64,000 nt of DNA from NCBI GenBank assembly GCA_018820925.1, contig JAHJNJ010000036.1, positions 337,498 to 401,497 on the forward strand, given 5' to 3'. The notes below the pieces were generated by a model. The model was given only the letters and a program-made list of their open reading frames with translations, was not told the origin of the DNA and searched no databases. This stretch comes from Gammaproteobacteria bacterium. Its GTDB lineage: Bacteria; Pseudomonadota; Gammaproteobacteria; Burkholderiales; Gallionellaceae. The first letter of the stretch is position 1; each line of letters starts with the position of its first letter. Of the stretch, positions 17,970-26,983 are shown piece after piece. Made by a program: the position numbers and the translations under genes.

Positions 17970-18539
17970 ATGAACTCGCGCAAGACAATCTGCTCCCTGA
18001 CCGTTGTTGCCGCAATCGGCAGTGCAGTCCTGGCAATGGCGGCACATTCCGAACAACTCCCCGCCCGCAGCCCGGTCCCGTTCTCCGCCTATGACCAGAA
18101 TGGCGACGGCGTAATCGGTAAGGCGGAATTCGATGCGGTGCGTGAACAGCGCAAAGCCGAAGGCAGGCCCATGCGCAACGCGCTGTCTTTTACCGATCTG
18201 GACCAGAATCGTGACGACAAGATAACGGCGGAAGAATTTGCGGCAGCGCACTCGGCGCAATCTGCAAGACCGCGCGGGCCTGGCATGGGCGGCGGGATGC
18301 AGGGGAACATGCCCGAATTCTCCGAATTCGACCTGAACAAGGACGGCAAGGTCACCGAGGCGGAATTCACCGATGCCCGCACCGCGCGCATCACCAAGCG
18401 CCTGCAGGAAGGCTACCAGATGCGCGGCCTAGCCAACGCGCCGTCATTCGAAGATATCGACACAAGCCATGATGGCGCGATATCGCCGGAAGAGTTTGCC
18501 GTACAGCGGGCGGAGCATCAGAAGCAGATGCGGCAGTGA
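17970..18539 (+). CDS. Exported EF-hand calcium-binding protein (copy 2)
   Basis: A 189-residue paralogue of 12918-13487, same length, same layout: signal peptide to about residue 28, then EF loops DQNGDGVIGKAE, DQNRDDKITAEE, DLNKDGKVTEAE and DTSHDGAISPEE. Loop 2 has D instead of G at position 6, which should weaken its Ca2+ affinity; the others look intact. The start at ATG 17970 follows AGAGGA. It lies 145 bp after the MscS gene. Duplication around the channel pair suggests a joint function, but this is inference. A role as periplasmic Ca2+ sensor is possible. Confidence 0.9.
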   Translation: MNSRKTICSLTVVAAIGSAVLAMAAHSEQLPARSPVPFSAYDQNGDGVIGKAEFDAVREQRKAEGRPMRNALSFTDLDQNRDDKITAEEFAAAHSAQSARPRGPGMGGGMQGNMPEFSEFDLNKDGKVTEAEFTDARTARITKRLQEGYQMRGLANAPSFEDIDTSHDGAISPEEFAVQRAEHQKQMRQ

Positions 18540-18584
18540 TGTAGTCTGAGTATTTGCATGTTGCTTAGTATAAGGGGAAGAGGA

Positions 18585-19316
18585 ATGGAGCGATTTCTTG
18601 GCATGATTTTTTGTTGGATGGTGTTGCTTCCCGCCTATGCAGCATCACCGAGTTATGAAGCCAGAATGGAGCAGATGCTGCGGGAGTATCGCCAGATTCA
18701 GGCCGCTCCCGATGTGGGAAAACTTGTGCGGATAGATGACAAGATGCGCGATCTGATTGAGGAGATGCAGAGCGAACACAGGCAAAGCTTGGGATGGGAT
18801 AGTAAATATGCGGTTATTGGAGTGGATCAAGGTGACGGTTTGCTGGTCTATTCAGGAAAACTGCTAGCCGAAGCTCACCGGCTCAACCCCAATTCCCCAT
18901 ATCGGGACCGGACGCTTTGCTCGAAGATTATCGACCACGGTGGTTATGGTGCAATGCCTGATCTGAAAGCCCTCAATGTTTATCTGAAAGAATTCCCCGA
19001 GGGTTATTGTGCTCGTGATGCACAACGAAACCTTGCCACTTTTTTCTCAGACTTGCATGCTGTTCTAGTTGAGCTTCAAGATCCAAAATACGAGAAAGAT
19101 TACAAATACGAATGCTTTGCGCCGTACATCAATAAGCTGCCTTATAAACAGCAGGAGCAGCGTGCTAGGACAAGCGCCATCGCACACTTTAAGAAAGTAT
19201 TGGCAAGCAAGAAATTACGCAGAAGCGTTTATTGGTCCGATGAATACGTGCGCGAGAAACTAAACGGATTGACAAACGGTGAAGAATTTCACGGATGGTT
19301 CTGGTGTGCTGATTAA
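18585..19316 (+). CDS. Hypothetical exported protein
   Basis: A 243-residue protein with signal peptide MERFLGMIFCWMVLLPAYAA and a helical, glutamate/lysine/tyrosine-rich mature part containing seven cysteines (for example RTLCSKI, GYCARDAQ, YECFAPY, GWFWCAD at the very end). I do not recognise the family; the helix pattern could be TPR-like. Base composition is visibly more A+T-rich than its neighbours, a hint of recent acquisition or weak selection. ATG 18585 is preferred over 18558 because it opens on the signal peptide and has AAGGGG upstream. It is the last gene before a convergent ubiA. Confidence 0.7.
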   Translation: MERFLGMIFCWMVLLPAYAASPSYEARMEQMLREYRQIQAAPDVGKLVRIDDKMRDLIEEMQSEHRQSLGWDSKYAVIGVDQGDGLLVYSGKLLAEAHRLNPNSPYRDRTLCSKIIDHGGYGAMPDLKALNVYLKEFPEGYCARDAQRNLATFFSDLHAVLVELQDPKYEKDYKYECFAPYINKLPYKQQEQRARTSAIAHFKKVLASKKLRRSVYWSDEYVREKLNGLTNGEEFHGWFWCAD

Positions 19317-19325
19317 ACTGGCCAA

Positions 19326-19356
19326 GTAGGGTGGGCACGGAAACGTGCTCACCTAC
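19326..19356. terminator. Strong palindrome between convergent genes, likely bidirectional terminator
   Basis: GTAGGGTGGGCACG (19326-19339), a GAAA tetraloop, then CGTGCTCACCTAC (19344-19356) form a near-perfect 13-bp stem. It lies exactly between the ends of the hypothetical gene and ubiA, 5-10 bp from both stops, so it probably terminates both. There is no U-tract. The sequence also belongs to a dispersed palindrome type with a relative at 13530-13593. Confidence 0.6.
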
Positions 19357-19360
19357 AGAT

Positions 19361-20224
19361 TCACCACAGCAAATAATCCCCCACCACCCCCACAAACACC
19401 GCCGCCCCGAACCAGTTGTTGTGCAGGAATGCCTTGAAGCATTTCTCGCGGCTTCTGTCCTTGATGAGTCGGTAGTGATACAGCGCGATGCCTTCCGCGA
19501 CGACTAGCCCGGTGAAGTAGACGATCCCCAACCCCGCCATCAACCCAGCCACTGCCAGCAACAGCAGGGTGACGGTGTAGCAGGCCATCACCGCCGCGAC
19601 ATCGAACTTGCCAAACAGCAGCGCGGAGGAGTGAATGTCGAGGTGGATGTCGTCGTCGCGATCCACCATTGCATATTCGGTGTCATAGGCAATGGCCCAG
19701 AACACGTTGGCGGACATCAGTATCCATGCCACTGGAGGCACATGACCCAGCGTGGCGGCAAAGGCCATGGGGATGCCGAAGCCGAAGGCGATGCCGAGAT
19801 AGGCTTGCGGGATGGCGAAGAAGCGCTTGGTGAACGGGTAACTGACGGCGAGAAACAGGGCGGGGAAGGACATTACCCAGGTTAACGGATTCAGCGGCAG
19901 AATTAGTGCGAAGGAGATGAGCGCCAGCGCGACGGCAACCCATAGCGCTTCGCGTTCACTGATCTTGCCGCTGGTAAGCGGTCGGTCACATGTGCGCTTA
20001 ACGTGTTTGTCAATGTGGCGGTCGGCGTAGTCGTTCACGGCGCAACCGGCAGAGCGCATCAATGCAGTGCCGAGCGTGAAGATGAACACGATGAGCCACG
20101 ACGGATGGCCGTTGCCCGCGATCCACACGCCCCATAGCGTCGGCCACAACAGCAGCAGGATGCCGATGGGGCGGTGCAGGCGGGTGAGCTGGATGTAGAG
20201 GTGCAGGCGTTCGGTGAGGTTCAT
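19361..20224 (-). CDS. ubiA: 4-hydroxybenzoate polyprenyltransferase
   Basis: A 287-residue inner-membrane prenyltransferase with about eight helices. The two aspartate-rich Mg-diphosphate motifs are present: NDYADRHIDKHVKRT (NDxxDxxxD) and DTEYAMVDRDDD. It attaches the polyprenyl tail to 4-hydroxybenzoate in ubiquinone synthesis, with the tail supplied by the product of ispB, found elsewhere in this window (33275). recG lies upstream on the same strand, separated by a REP pair. Confidence 0.95.
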   Translation of the reverse strand: MNLTERLHLYIQLTRLHRPIGILLLLWPTLWGVWIAGNGHPSWLIVFIFTLGTALMRSAGCAVNDYADRHIDKHVKRTCDRPLTSGKISEREALWVAVALALISFALILPLNPLTWVMSFPALFLAVSYPFTKRFFAIPQAYLGIAFGFGIPMAFAATLGHVPPVAWILMSANVFWAIAYDTEYAMVDRDDDIHLDIHSSALLFGKFDVAAVMACYTVTLLLLAVAGLMAGLGIVYFTGLVVAEGIALYHYRLIKDRSREKCFKAFLHNNWFGAAVFVGVVGDYLLW

Positions 20225-20397
20225 GGGTGGATTTTACGCTATTGAGGCGGTGCGGATAAAACATGAAGCCGTTCGTGTTGACCATTCGACAAGCTCAGGC
20301 CTTGTCGAAATATGAACGGTCCGGCACGCCGTTCCTTCCTTCGACAGGCTCAGGACGAACGGGGTTGAAGAGTGTCTGGTGGATGGTAAAAAGAAAT
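20225..20397. repeat. REP-type palindromic repeats between recG and ubiA
   Basis: Two related copies of a GACAAGCTCAGG / GACAGGCTCAGG repeat in the same orientation, at about 20285-20320 and 20336-20364, the second extended as CTCAGGACGAACGG. Related copies occur at 32991-33016 and inside hemW at 52430-52454. The known REP families with this core are spread by RAYT transposases; no RAYT gene is in the window. Confidence 0.7.
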
Positions 20398-22419
20398 TCA
20401 GGTCCGCAAATAGTCCGGCTCGTTCGCCATCCACCGTTGCAGATGCGCCTGCGCCTCTACGGGGAAATCGCGCAGCATCTCGTCGGCGATGTCGCGCGCC
20501 TTGTTAAGCAGCTTGTCGTCTTCGGCCAGATCGGCGAAGCGCAGCATGGGTACGCCGCTCTGCCGTGCGCCCAGTAGTTCGCCGGGGCCGCGCAGGCGCA
20601 GGTCCTGTTGCGCAATTTCGAAGCCGTCGGTGTTCTCGTAGATGATCTTGAGTCTTGCCCTCGCGAGTTCGGACATCGGCTGCTGGAACAGCAGCACGCA
20701 CATGCTTTCCGCCGCGCCACGTCCGACACGGCCGCGCAACTGGTGCAATTGCGCCAGCCCCATGCGCTCGGCGTGGTCTATCACCATCAGGCTGGCGTTG
20801 GGCACGTCCACGCCGACTTCGATGACGGTAGTGGCGACCAGCAGTTGCAGTTCGCCTGCCTTGAATGCGGCCATGGTCTCGGCTTTTTCGGCGCTGCTCA
20901 ACTTGCCGTGGGCGAGGCCGATGCGCAGTTCGGGGAATATATGGGTGAGCGTGGCGTGGGTCTCCAGCGCGGTCTGCAATTGCAGCGCTTCACTTTCATC
21001 GATGAGCGGGCACACCCAGTAAGCCTGACGACCTTCGAGACAGGCGGCGCGCACACGCTCGAATACTTCCTCGCGCCGCGCATCGCTGACCAGTTTGGTG
21101 ACGATGGGCGTGCGGCCCGGCGGCAGTTCATCGATGACGGAGACGTCGAGGTCGGCGTAGTAGCTCATCGCCAATGTGCGCGGGATGGGGGTGGCGCTCA
21201 TCATGAGTTGGTGGGGTTCTGCACCCTTGCCGCGCAAGGCCAGCCGCTGCTGCACACCGAACTTGTGCTGTTCGTCCACAATGACCAATCCCAGTTTTTT
21301 GAACTCGACCGAAGTCTGGAACAGCGCATGCGTGCCGATGGCGAGCATGGTCTCACCGCTGGCGATGCGCTCGGCAGCGGCGGTCTTGTCTTTCTTCTTC
21401 AGACTGCCGGAGAGCCACACCGGTTCAATGCCGAGCGGTTTCAGCCAGTCCCGCAGCTTGAGGTAATGCTGTTCGGCCAGTATCTCGGTCGGCGCCATGA
21501 AAGCGACCTGGAAACCGTTCTCGATTGCCTGCAAGGCCGCGAGTGCGGCGACCACGGTCTTGCCGCTGCCGACATCGCCTTGCAGCAGGCGCTGCATGGG
21601 GTGCGGGCGCGCCAGGTCGTTGCTGATCTCGTGCCAGACCTTCTTTTGCGCGTTGGTGAGTGCGAAGGGCAGGTCTTTCAGCAAGCCGTCCGTGAGTTTG
21701 TTGTGCGCGCCAAGTTTTGGTGCGACTCGCAAGCTGCGCTCGCGGTAATGCACCCGCATGGAGAGTTGCTGCGCCAGCAATTCGTCGAACTTGATGCGCA
21801 TCCAGGCGGGATGCGCACGGGCAAGCAAAGTATCCTCGTCGATGTTCGGCGGCGGCTGGTGCAGCAGTTTTACGCTGGCGTCGAAGTCGGGCAGGTGCAG
21901 TCTTTTCTTGATCGCCTCCGGCAGTGTGTCGTCGAGCGGCAGTTCGTTCAGCGCGGCGTGGATATGTTTGGTCAACGTGGCTTGCGGCAGCCCGGCGGTG
22001 GTCGGGTAAATGGGGGTGAGCGCCTGCTTGAGCGGTGTGGCTTCGCCCGCACTGCGGCACTTGGGATGCACCATTTCGTCGCCGAAAAACCCCATGCGCG
22101 GTTCGCCCAGCGCGCGGATCCTTTTTCCGACGGCGAGTTGCTTCTGCTGGCTGGGATAGAAATTGAGGAAGCGCAAATACAGAATCCCGCTGTCGTCCTG
22201 CAACTGGCACACCAGGCTGCGGCGCGGGCGATACATGACTTCGCTGTGGATGATCTCGCCCTCCACCTGCGCTGCTTCGCCGGGCTTGAGGTCGGCGATG
22301 CGCGTGATCCGCGTCTCGTCCTCATAGCGCAGCGGCAGGTGCAGCACCAGGTCGAACGGGGTGTGGATGCCGAGTTTGGCAAATTTGCTTTGCGTGGCGG
22401 TGGCGATCTTCAGCGGCAC
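20398..22419 (-). CDS. recG: ATP-dependent DNA helicase RecG
   Basis: A 673-residue branch-migration helicase that reverses stalled forks and processes Holliday junctions. The N-terminal wedge/OB region is followed by helicase motifs: Walker A LLQGDVGSGKTVVA, motif Ia FMAPTEILAEQH, the DEQH box (VDEQHKFGVQQR), TATPIPRTLA, and the C-terminal QLRGRVGRG. The final TRG hairpin region is intact. Length is near the usual 690; the start at 22419 may be slightly short at the N-terminus. It follows the kinase gene by 32 bp on the same strand. Confidence 0.96.
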   Translation of the reverse strand: MPLKIATATQSKFAKLGIHTPFDLVLHLPLRYEDETRITRIADLKPGEAAQVEGEIIHSEVMYRPRRSLVCQLQDDSGILYLRFLNFYPSQQKQLAVGKRIRALGEPRMGFFGDEMVHPKCRSAGEATPLKQALTPIYPTTAGLPQATLTKHIHAALNELPLDDTLPEAIKKRLHLPDFDASVKLLHQPPPNIDEDTLLARAHPAWMRIKFDELLAQQLSMRVHYRERSLRVAPKLGAHNKLTDGLLKDLPFALTNAQKKVWHEISNDLARPHPMQRLLQGDVGSGKTVVAALAALQAIENGFQVAFMAPTEILAEQHYLKLRDWLKPLGIEPVWLSGSLKKKDKTAAAERIASGETMLAIGTHALFQTSVEFKKLGLVIVDEQHKFGVQQRLALRGKGAEPHQLMMSATPIPRTLAMSYYADLDVSVIDELPPGRTPIVTKLVSDARREEVFERVRAACLEGRQAYWVCPLIDESEALQLQTALETHATLTHIFPELRIGLAHGKLSSAEKAETMAAFKAGELQLLVATTVIEVGVDVPNASLMVIDHAERMGLAQLHQLRGRVGRGAAESMCVLLFQQPMSELARARLKIIYENTDGFEIAQQDLRLRGPGELLGARQSGVPMLRFADLAEDDKLLNKARDIADEMLRDFPVEAQAHLQRWMANEPDYLRT

Positions 22420-22451
22420 GGATGCGGCATTCCGGGAAAACGCGGACCGGC

Positions 22452-23738
22452 CTACAACTGATGGCCGGGCATGCTGGCGACCCTGTCATCCGCGATGCGC
22501 AGCCGGTCGGCCAGCGTGTGCAGGAAGGCCTGCAGGAAATGCAGCTGGCAGCGGTCGGAGAGTTTGTCGAGCTGGTCGGGCATGATCTTCATGACGGTGA
22601 TGTCGGTATTGGCCGAGATGGTGGCGGAACGCGGCATCTTTTTGCGGCTGACGTAGGCCATCTCGCCGACGCAGTCGCCGACGCCCAGCGTGTTGAGCAG
22701 ACGGTTGTTGCGCGTCACATTGACGCCGCCTTCGATCAGGATATAGAACGCGTCGCCCATGTCGTTCTCGCGCAACAGCACGGTTTTGGCCGGCTGTTTT
22801 TGCCATTCTCCTATGCGCAGCAACTCCCACAATTCGAGATCGGCGAATTCCTCGAACATTTTAAGGTTGCGCAGTGCAATGAATTTTTCGCTCTCGTTGA
22901 TTTCCAGGTCGCTTTTTTCGAAGTGGCCGAGTTCCGCCAGTTCGTTGCCGAAATCGCGCCAGGTGGGGAAGCGGTCTGCGGGATTTTTCTGCATGGCGCG
23001 CATGACGATGCGCTCCAGTTGCGGCGGCAGGTCGCTGCGCAGTTCGGTCGGGGCTATGGGTGTTTCGTTCAGGATCTGTTGATACAGATGGGCCAGGTTC
23101 TTCGGGGTGTAAGGCGAGCGCCCGGTCAGCAGGCGATACATCACGACGCCCAGTGAATAAATGTCGGTGTGGTGCGAGACCTCGTCGCCGCGCACCTGCT
23201 CCGGCGACATATAGTTGGGCGAGCCGACGCTGCCGTGGGTCTGCTCGAGATCAAGCCGGATGGCCGCCCCCAGGTCGGTAATCTTGATCTCGTTGGGCCT
23301 GTCCAGCAGCAGGTTGGCCGGTTTGATGTCGCGGTGGATGACGCCTTTGAACTGCGCGTAATTGAGCGCGCGGCAGCACTTGAACATGTATTCCACCACA
23401 CGATCGAGCGGCAGCAGGTTTTCCTGGTAGATGAATTTTTCCAGCGTGCCGCCGCCCACATATTCCATCACGATGTAGTTCGCTTCGTCGCTGAGCACCG
23501 CTTCGAAGGTTTTCACGATGTTCGGATGGATGAGCTTGCCCGCCAGCGCGGCTTCGTTTTCCAGCTGTTTGCGGTTCTGCCTGCCCAGTCGCGGGTCGTC
23601 GAGAAATTCCTGTTTGATGATCTTGATGGCGACTTCAATGTCCTTGAATGGGTCATAGGCAAGATAGACCTTGCTGGTTCCGCCCTGCCCCAGTTTCCTG
23701 ATCAGGCGATAGGTGCCGAGATAGGTTTCTTTGCTCAT
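22452..23738 (-). CDS. Ser/Thr protein kinase with C-terminal cyclic-nucleotide-binding domain (copy 1)
   Basis: A 428-residue protein. Residues 8-270 are a Hanks-type kinase: glycine loop LGQGGTS (16-22), VAIK lysine K39, HRDIKPAN with D137, and DLG (155-157) in place of DFG, then SPNYMSPEQ. Residues about 300-415 form a cNMP-binding domain with the phosphate-cassette residues VGEMAY...PRSAT, so nucleotide binding is plausible. No transmembrane helix or PASTA repeats, so it is cytosolic. The domain order is the reverse of eukaryotic PKG. A close copy lies at 24174-25454, with ridA between. Substrates unknown; a PP2C phosphatase is at 50099. Confidence 0.92.
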   Translation of the reverse strand: MSKETYLGTYRLIRKLGQGGTSKVYLAYDPFKDIEVAIKIIKQEFLDDPRLGRQNRKQLENEAALAGKLIHPNIVKTFEAVLSDEANYIVMEYVGGGTLEKFIYQENLLPLDRVVEYMFKCCRALNYAQFKGVIHRDIKPANLLLDRPNEIKITDLGAAIRLDLEQTHGSVGSPNYMSPEQVRGDEVSHHTDIYSLGVVMYRLLTGRSPYTPKNLAHLYQQILNETPIAPTELRSDLPPQLERIVMRAMQKNPADRFPTWRDFGNELAELGHFEKSDLEINESEKFIALRNLKMFEEFADLELWELLRIGEWQKQPAKTVLLRENDMGDAFYILIEGGVNVTRNNRLLNTLGVGDCVGEMAYVSRKKMPRSATISANTDITVMKIMPDQLDKLSDRCQLHFLQAFLHTLADRLRIADDRVASMPGHQL

Positions 23739-23764
23739 TGGAAATTGACCGTCAGTGGTTGCGT

Positions 23765-24151
23765 TCAGTCTTGCAGAAACAGCACGCCGTCGGCTTCCAC
23801 CAATGCATTGCGCGGCAGCGAAGCGACTCCCACGGCGGCGCGTGCCGGGTAGGGCTGGTGAAAATAAGTCGCCATGATTTCGTTCACCTTGGCGAAATGG
23901 GCGAGGTCGGTGAGGTAGATATTCAACTTCACCATGTCGTTCAGGCTGCTGCCGGCCGCAGCGGCGACCGCGCGCAGGTTCTGGAAAACGCGGTGAATCT
24001 GTGCCTCGATACCTTCAACCATGGCCATGGTGTTGGGGTCGAGGCCGATCTGGCCGGACAGGTACACGGTGCTGTCCACGCGTACCGCTTGTGAATAGGT
24101 GCCGATGGCGGCAGGGGCATCCGGGGTTTGGACTACGAATTTGTTCGACAT
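23765..24151 (-). CDS. ridA: RidA family enamine/imine deaminase
   Basis: A 128-residue YjgF/YER057c/UK114 protein that hydrolyses reactive 2-aminoacrylate and related imines from PLP enzymes. The signature [17 protein letters not shown] with the substrate-binding arginine, and YLSGQIGLD, are present. ATG 24151 follows GAGAACATC with GGAG; an in-frame extension to 24202 has no support. It is sandwiched between two duplicated kinase genes with gaps of 26 and 22 bp on the same strand, so all three are probably one transcript. Why a RidA belongs with kinases is not known. Confidence 0.93.
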   Translation of the reverse strand: MSNKFVVQTPDAPAAIGTYSQAVRVDSTVYLSGQIGLDPNTMAMVEGIEAQIHRVFQNLRAVAAAAGSSLNDMVKLNIYLTDLAHFAKVNEIMATYFHQPYPARAAVGVASLPRNALVEADGVLFLQD

Positions 24152-24173
24152 GATGTTCTCCTTCTGTTTTTGT

Positions 24174-25454
24174 CTAATTGGCGAGCTTGGCGAACCGGTC
24201 ATCTGCCATTCTGAGCCGATCCGCCATGACGCGCAAAAATGCCTGGTTGAAATGCAGCTGGCAATGGTCGGACAGTTTGGCGAGTTGTACCGGCAAAATT
24301 TTCAGCAGGGTGACTTCCGTTCCGGCAGTGATCGTGGCCGAGCGCGCGACGACCCGTCCGCTGATATAAGCCATTTCGCCAAAACAGTCGTCGCTGCGGA
24401 TCAGGTTGAGCAGGCGCCCGTTCTTGGTCACGCTCACGCTGCCGCTGACAATGACATAAAAAGCATCGCCCATCTCGTCTTCGCGCATCAGCACGGTTTG
24501 CGGCGGCTGTTTTTGCCATTCGCCCACCTGCAGTATCTCCCACAGTTCGGTATCGGTGAAGTCCTTGAACAGGGACATCTCGCGCAACGTGGTGAATTTC
24601 ACGGTCTGGTTGATATCAATCGTGCTGTGTTCGAATCGCCCCAGTGCGGCCAGGTCGCGACCGAAATCCTTCCAGTCCTGATAGCGCTCCTGCTTGTCCT
24701 TGCGCATGGCGGTCAACACGACGCGTTCCAGTTCGGCGGGAATGTCGGATCGCAACGAACGCGGGGTCGGCGGCTCGTTATGCAGGATCAGTTGGCACAG
24801 CGCGGCCAGATTTTGTGCATGAAACGGAGCGTGTCCGGTCAGCAGGCGGTACATCACCACGCCCAGGGAATAGATGTCTGTCTGGTGCGTCAGCACTTCG
24901 CCGCGCAACTGTTCCGGGGACATATAGCCGGGCGAGCCGATATTGCTGACTTGTGTCTGCTCGATGTCCAGCAGCAGGGCCGCGCCCATGTCGGAGATCT
25001 TGATGTCGCCGTCTTCGGTGAGCAGCATGTTGGCGGGTTTGATGTCGCGATGGATGACGCCATTGAATTGCGCATAGTTCAGCGCGCGGCAGCACTTGAA
25101 CATGTATTCCACCACGCGGTCAATGGGCAGCAGGTTGCCCGGTTCGGCATATTTATCCAGCGTGCCGCCGCTGATGTATTCCATCACGATGTAGCTGGTT
25201 TCATCCCCGATCACCGCGTCGTAGATCGTCACGATGTGCGGATGCGACAGTTTGCCCGCCAGCGAGGCCTCGTTATCCAGTTGCCGCTGGTACAGCTTGC
25301 CCATTCTGGGGTCGTTCAGTATCTCCTGCTTCAATATCTTGATCGCCACTTCGCGCTTGGCGAACGGGTCGAAACCGAGATACACGGTACTGGTGGCGCC
25401 TTGCCCGAGTTTTTTGGTGAGCAAGTATTTGCCGAGTGTTTCGGGAAGCTTCAT
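24174..25454 (-). CDS. Ser/Thr protein kinase with C-terminal cyclic-nucleotide-binding domain (copy 2)
   Basis: A 426-residue paralogue of the protein at 22452-23738, aligned almost without gaps: glycine loop LGQGATS, K39, HRDIKPAN with D137, and DMG (155-157) in place of DFG. The cNMP domain keeps FGEMAYIS...ARSAT. I start at ATG 25454, five bases after a TAAGG; the 12-bp longer form would need a TTG start. It is the first gene of the kinase-ridA-kinase-recG direction and is divergent from the glycosyltransferase operon. The duplication is old enough for the two DFG positions to differ. Confidence 0.92.
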   Translation of the reverse strand: MKLPETLGKYLLTKKLGQGATSTVYLGFDPFAKREVAIKILKQEILNDPRMGKLYQRQLDNEASLAGKLSHPHIVTIYDAVIGDETSYIVMEYISGGTLDKYAEPGNLLPIDRVVEYMFKCCRALNYAQFNGVIHRDIKPANMLLTEDGDIKISDMGAALLLDIEQTQVSNIGSPGYMSPEQLRGEVLTHQTDIYSLGVVMYRLLTGHAPFHAQNLAALCQLILHNEPPTPRSLRSDIPAELERVVLTAMRKDKQERYQDWKDFGRDLAALGRFEHSTIDINQTVKFTTLREMSLFKDFTDTELWEILQVGEWQKQPPQTVLMREDEMGDAFYVIVSGSVSVTKNGRLLNLIRSDDCFGEMAYISGRVVARSATITAGTEVTLLKILPVQLAKLSDHCQLHFNQAFLRVMADRLRMADDRFAKLAN

Positions 25455-25768
25455 GTGCCTTACCAAGGGAATCGCCGAGTGAACCGGGGCGAATTTACAC
25501 CAACAAGCGGGGGGAGAACAGCGTCAAAAGGGGATTGGGGTCAATATCTGCGTTATTTCGATTGGATTTTGTTTGAAGTGCCAGGTTGCCGGAGGCGTCC
25601 GTATTGGCTGGAGAAGAGGTTATTGTCGTGGTCGTGTTGCTTAAAATCGTTTGGTCACAGGCAGGTTTAGCGTACCGATGAGGTGGGGCCCGGGTTGTTC
25701 AAAGCCCAGCTTTGGCCGATAATGCGCGGCCTTGCCAGAGTCCAAACCCCACTACCGGATATGCTCCT
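25455..25768. promoter_or_regulatory. Divergent gap between kinase and glycosylation operons
   Basis: A 314-bp stretch that must hold the promoters for both directions. I see only A+T-rich patches (25545-25580 and 25640-25655) and no confident promoter, operator or small gene. Confidence 0.35.
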
Positions 25769-26983
25769 TTGAACATTAAATTCCAACGCGCAGTCGATCA
25801 TTGGGCCGGGATGCCGATTTGCTGGATGCTTTCGCTGCTCGAACGGGTTCGGCGCATGTTTGCCGGCCACTCAACTGTCCAACCCAGGCGCATTCTCATC
25901 GTCCTGCTCTCGGAAATGGGCAGCCTGGTGCTGGCGCAGCCGATGTTTGCCGATTTGCGCAAACGTTATCCCGGGGCTTCCCTGCATATCCTGATGTTCG
26001 CCAAGAACCGCGAAGTGCTCGACCTGCTGGGCGTGATGCCGCCCGAAAACGTGATCACCATCCGCGACAAGTCGCTGGGTGGCTTCGTGGCGGATACCTT
26101 GCGCGCACTCCTGACCATGCGCCGTATCGGTTTCGATGTGGTGATCGACTGCGAGCTGTTCTCGCGGGTGAGCGCGATTTTTTCCTATTTGTCCGGTGCC
26201 GCGATTCATGTGGGCTTCCAGCCGCACACGCAGGAAGGGTTGTATCGCGGTTCGTTCATCAACCGGCCGGTGCTGTACAACCCCTACCGCCATTTGTCGC
26301 AGCAGTTCCTGACCATGGTCGCGGCCATCGAGTCGGTCAGCCGCCCCACCGCCAAGGCGCTGGCGGCGGAATTGTCCGCGCCGCCGTTGCTGCAGTTTGC
26401 CGAAGGGGAGCTGAAACAGATCGAAACTGTGTTGCATGCAGATTTTCCGGTGCTGCCAAACAAGAAGCTGGTGCTGGTCTATCCCGGCGGGGGCATCCTG
26501 CCGATTCGCGCCTGGCCGCCGGAAAACTACAAGCAGTTGTGTGTCACGCTGTTGAACGATGGTTACGTGGTGGCGGTGATCGGGCTGCGCGAAGACAAGC
26601 CGCTGGCGCAGGAAGTGGTGGCGCATTGCAATCACCCGAACTGCATCGACCTGACCGGCTACACCAAATCCGTGCGCCATTTGCTGGCCATATTCCACCG
26701 CGCGTCCTTGCTGATCACCAACGACGGCGGACCCGGGCAGTTCGCGGCGCTGACGCCGTTGCAGACCATGGTGTTCTTCGGCCCGGAGACGCCGGCGTTG
26801 TACAGCCCGCTGGCGCCCAATATCCATTGCCTCTATTCGGCGCTGTCCTGCTCGCCCTGCCTGACGGCGTATAACCACCGCAATTCGCCCTGCGACGGCG
26901 ACAACCAATGCCTGAAGCAGATCGGCACCGAACAGGTGTTGCGCAAGGCGCGCGAGTTGCTGCAAACGGAAGGCCGCGCATGA
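25769..26983 (+). CDS. Glycosyltransferase family 9 (heptosyltransferase-like)
   Basis: A 404-residue GT-B glycosyltransferase. RRILIVLLSEMGSLVLAQPMF opens the first Rossmann domain and the GT9 donor-site pattern appears as YPGGG, FHRASLLITNDGGPGQFAAL and the cysteine-rich CSPCLTAYNHRNSPC end. GT9 enzymes transfer heptose or related sugars to lipid or core acceptors. The start is uncertain: I prefer TTG 25769, because MNIKFQRAVDHWAGMPICW is typical for the N-terminus of such proteins, over ATG 25811. Its stop overlaps the start of the GtrA gene (ATGA). Confidence 0.85.
   Translation: MNIKFQRAVDHWAGMPICWMLSLLERVRRMFAGHSTVQPRRILIVLLSEMGSLVLAQPMFADLRKRYPGASLHILMFAKNREVLDLLGVMPPENVITIRDKSLGGFVADTLRALLTMRRIGFDVVIDCELFSRVSAIFSYLSGAAIHVGFQPHTQEGLYRGSFINRPVLYNPYRHLSQQFLTMVAAIESVSRPTAKALAAELSAPPLLQFAEGELKQIETVLHADFPVLPNKKLVLVYPGGGILPIRAWPPENYKQLCVTLLNDGYVVAVIGLREDKPLAQEVVAHCNHPNCIDLTGYTKSVRHLLAIFHRASLLITNDGGPGQFAALTPLQTMVFFGPETPALYSPLAPNIHCLYSALSCSPCLTAYNHRNSPCDGDNQCLKQIGTEQVLRKARELLQTEGRA

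Noticed and set aside
20608..22461. A 617-codon open frame on the plus strand opposite recG
   Set aside because: recG motifs are complete on the minus strand; the antisense frame has no recognisable domain.
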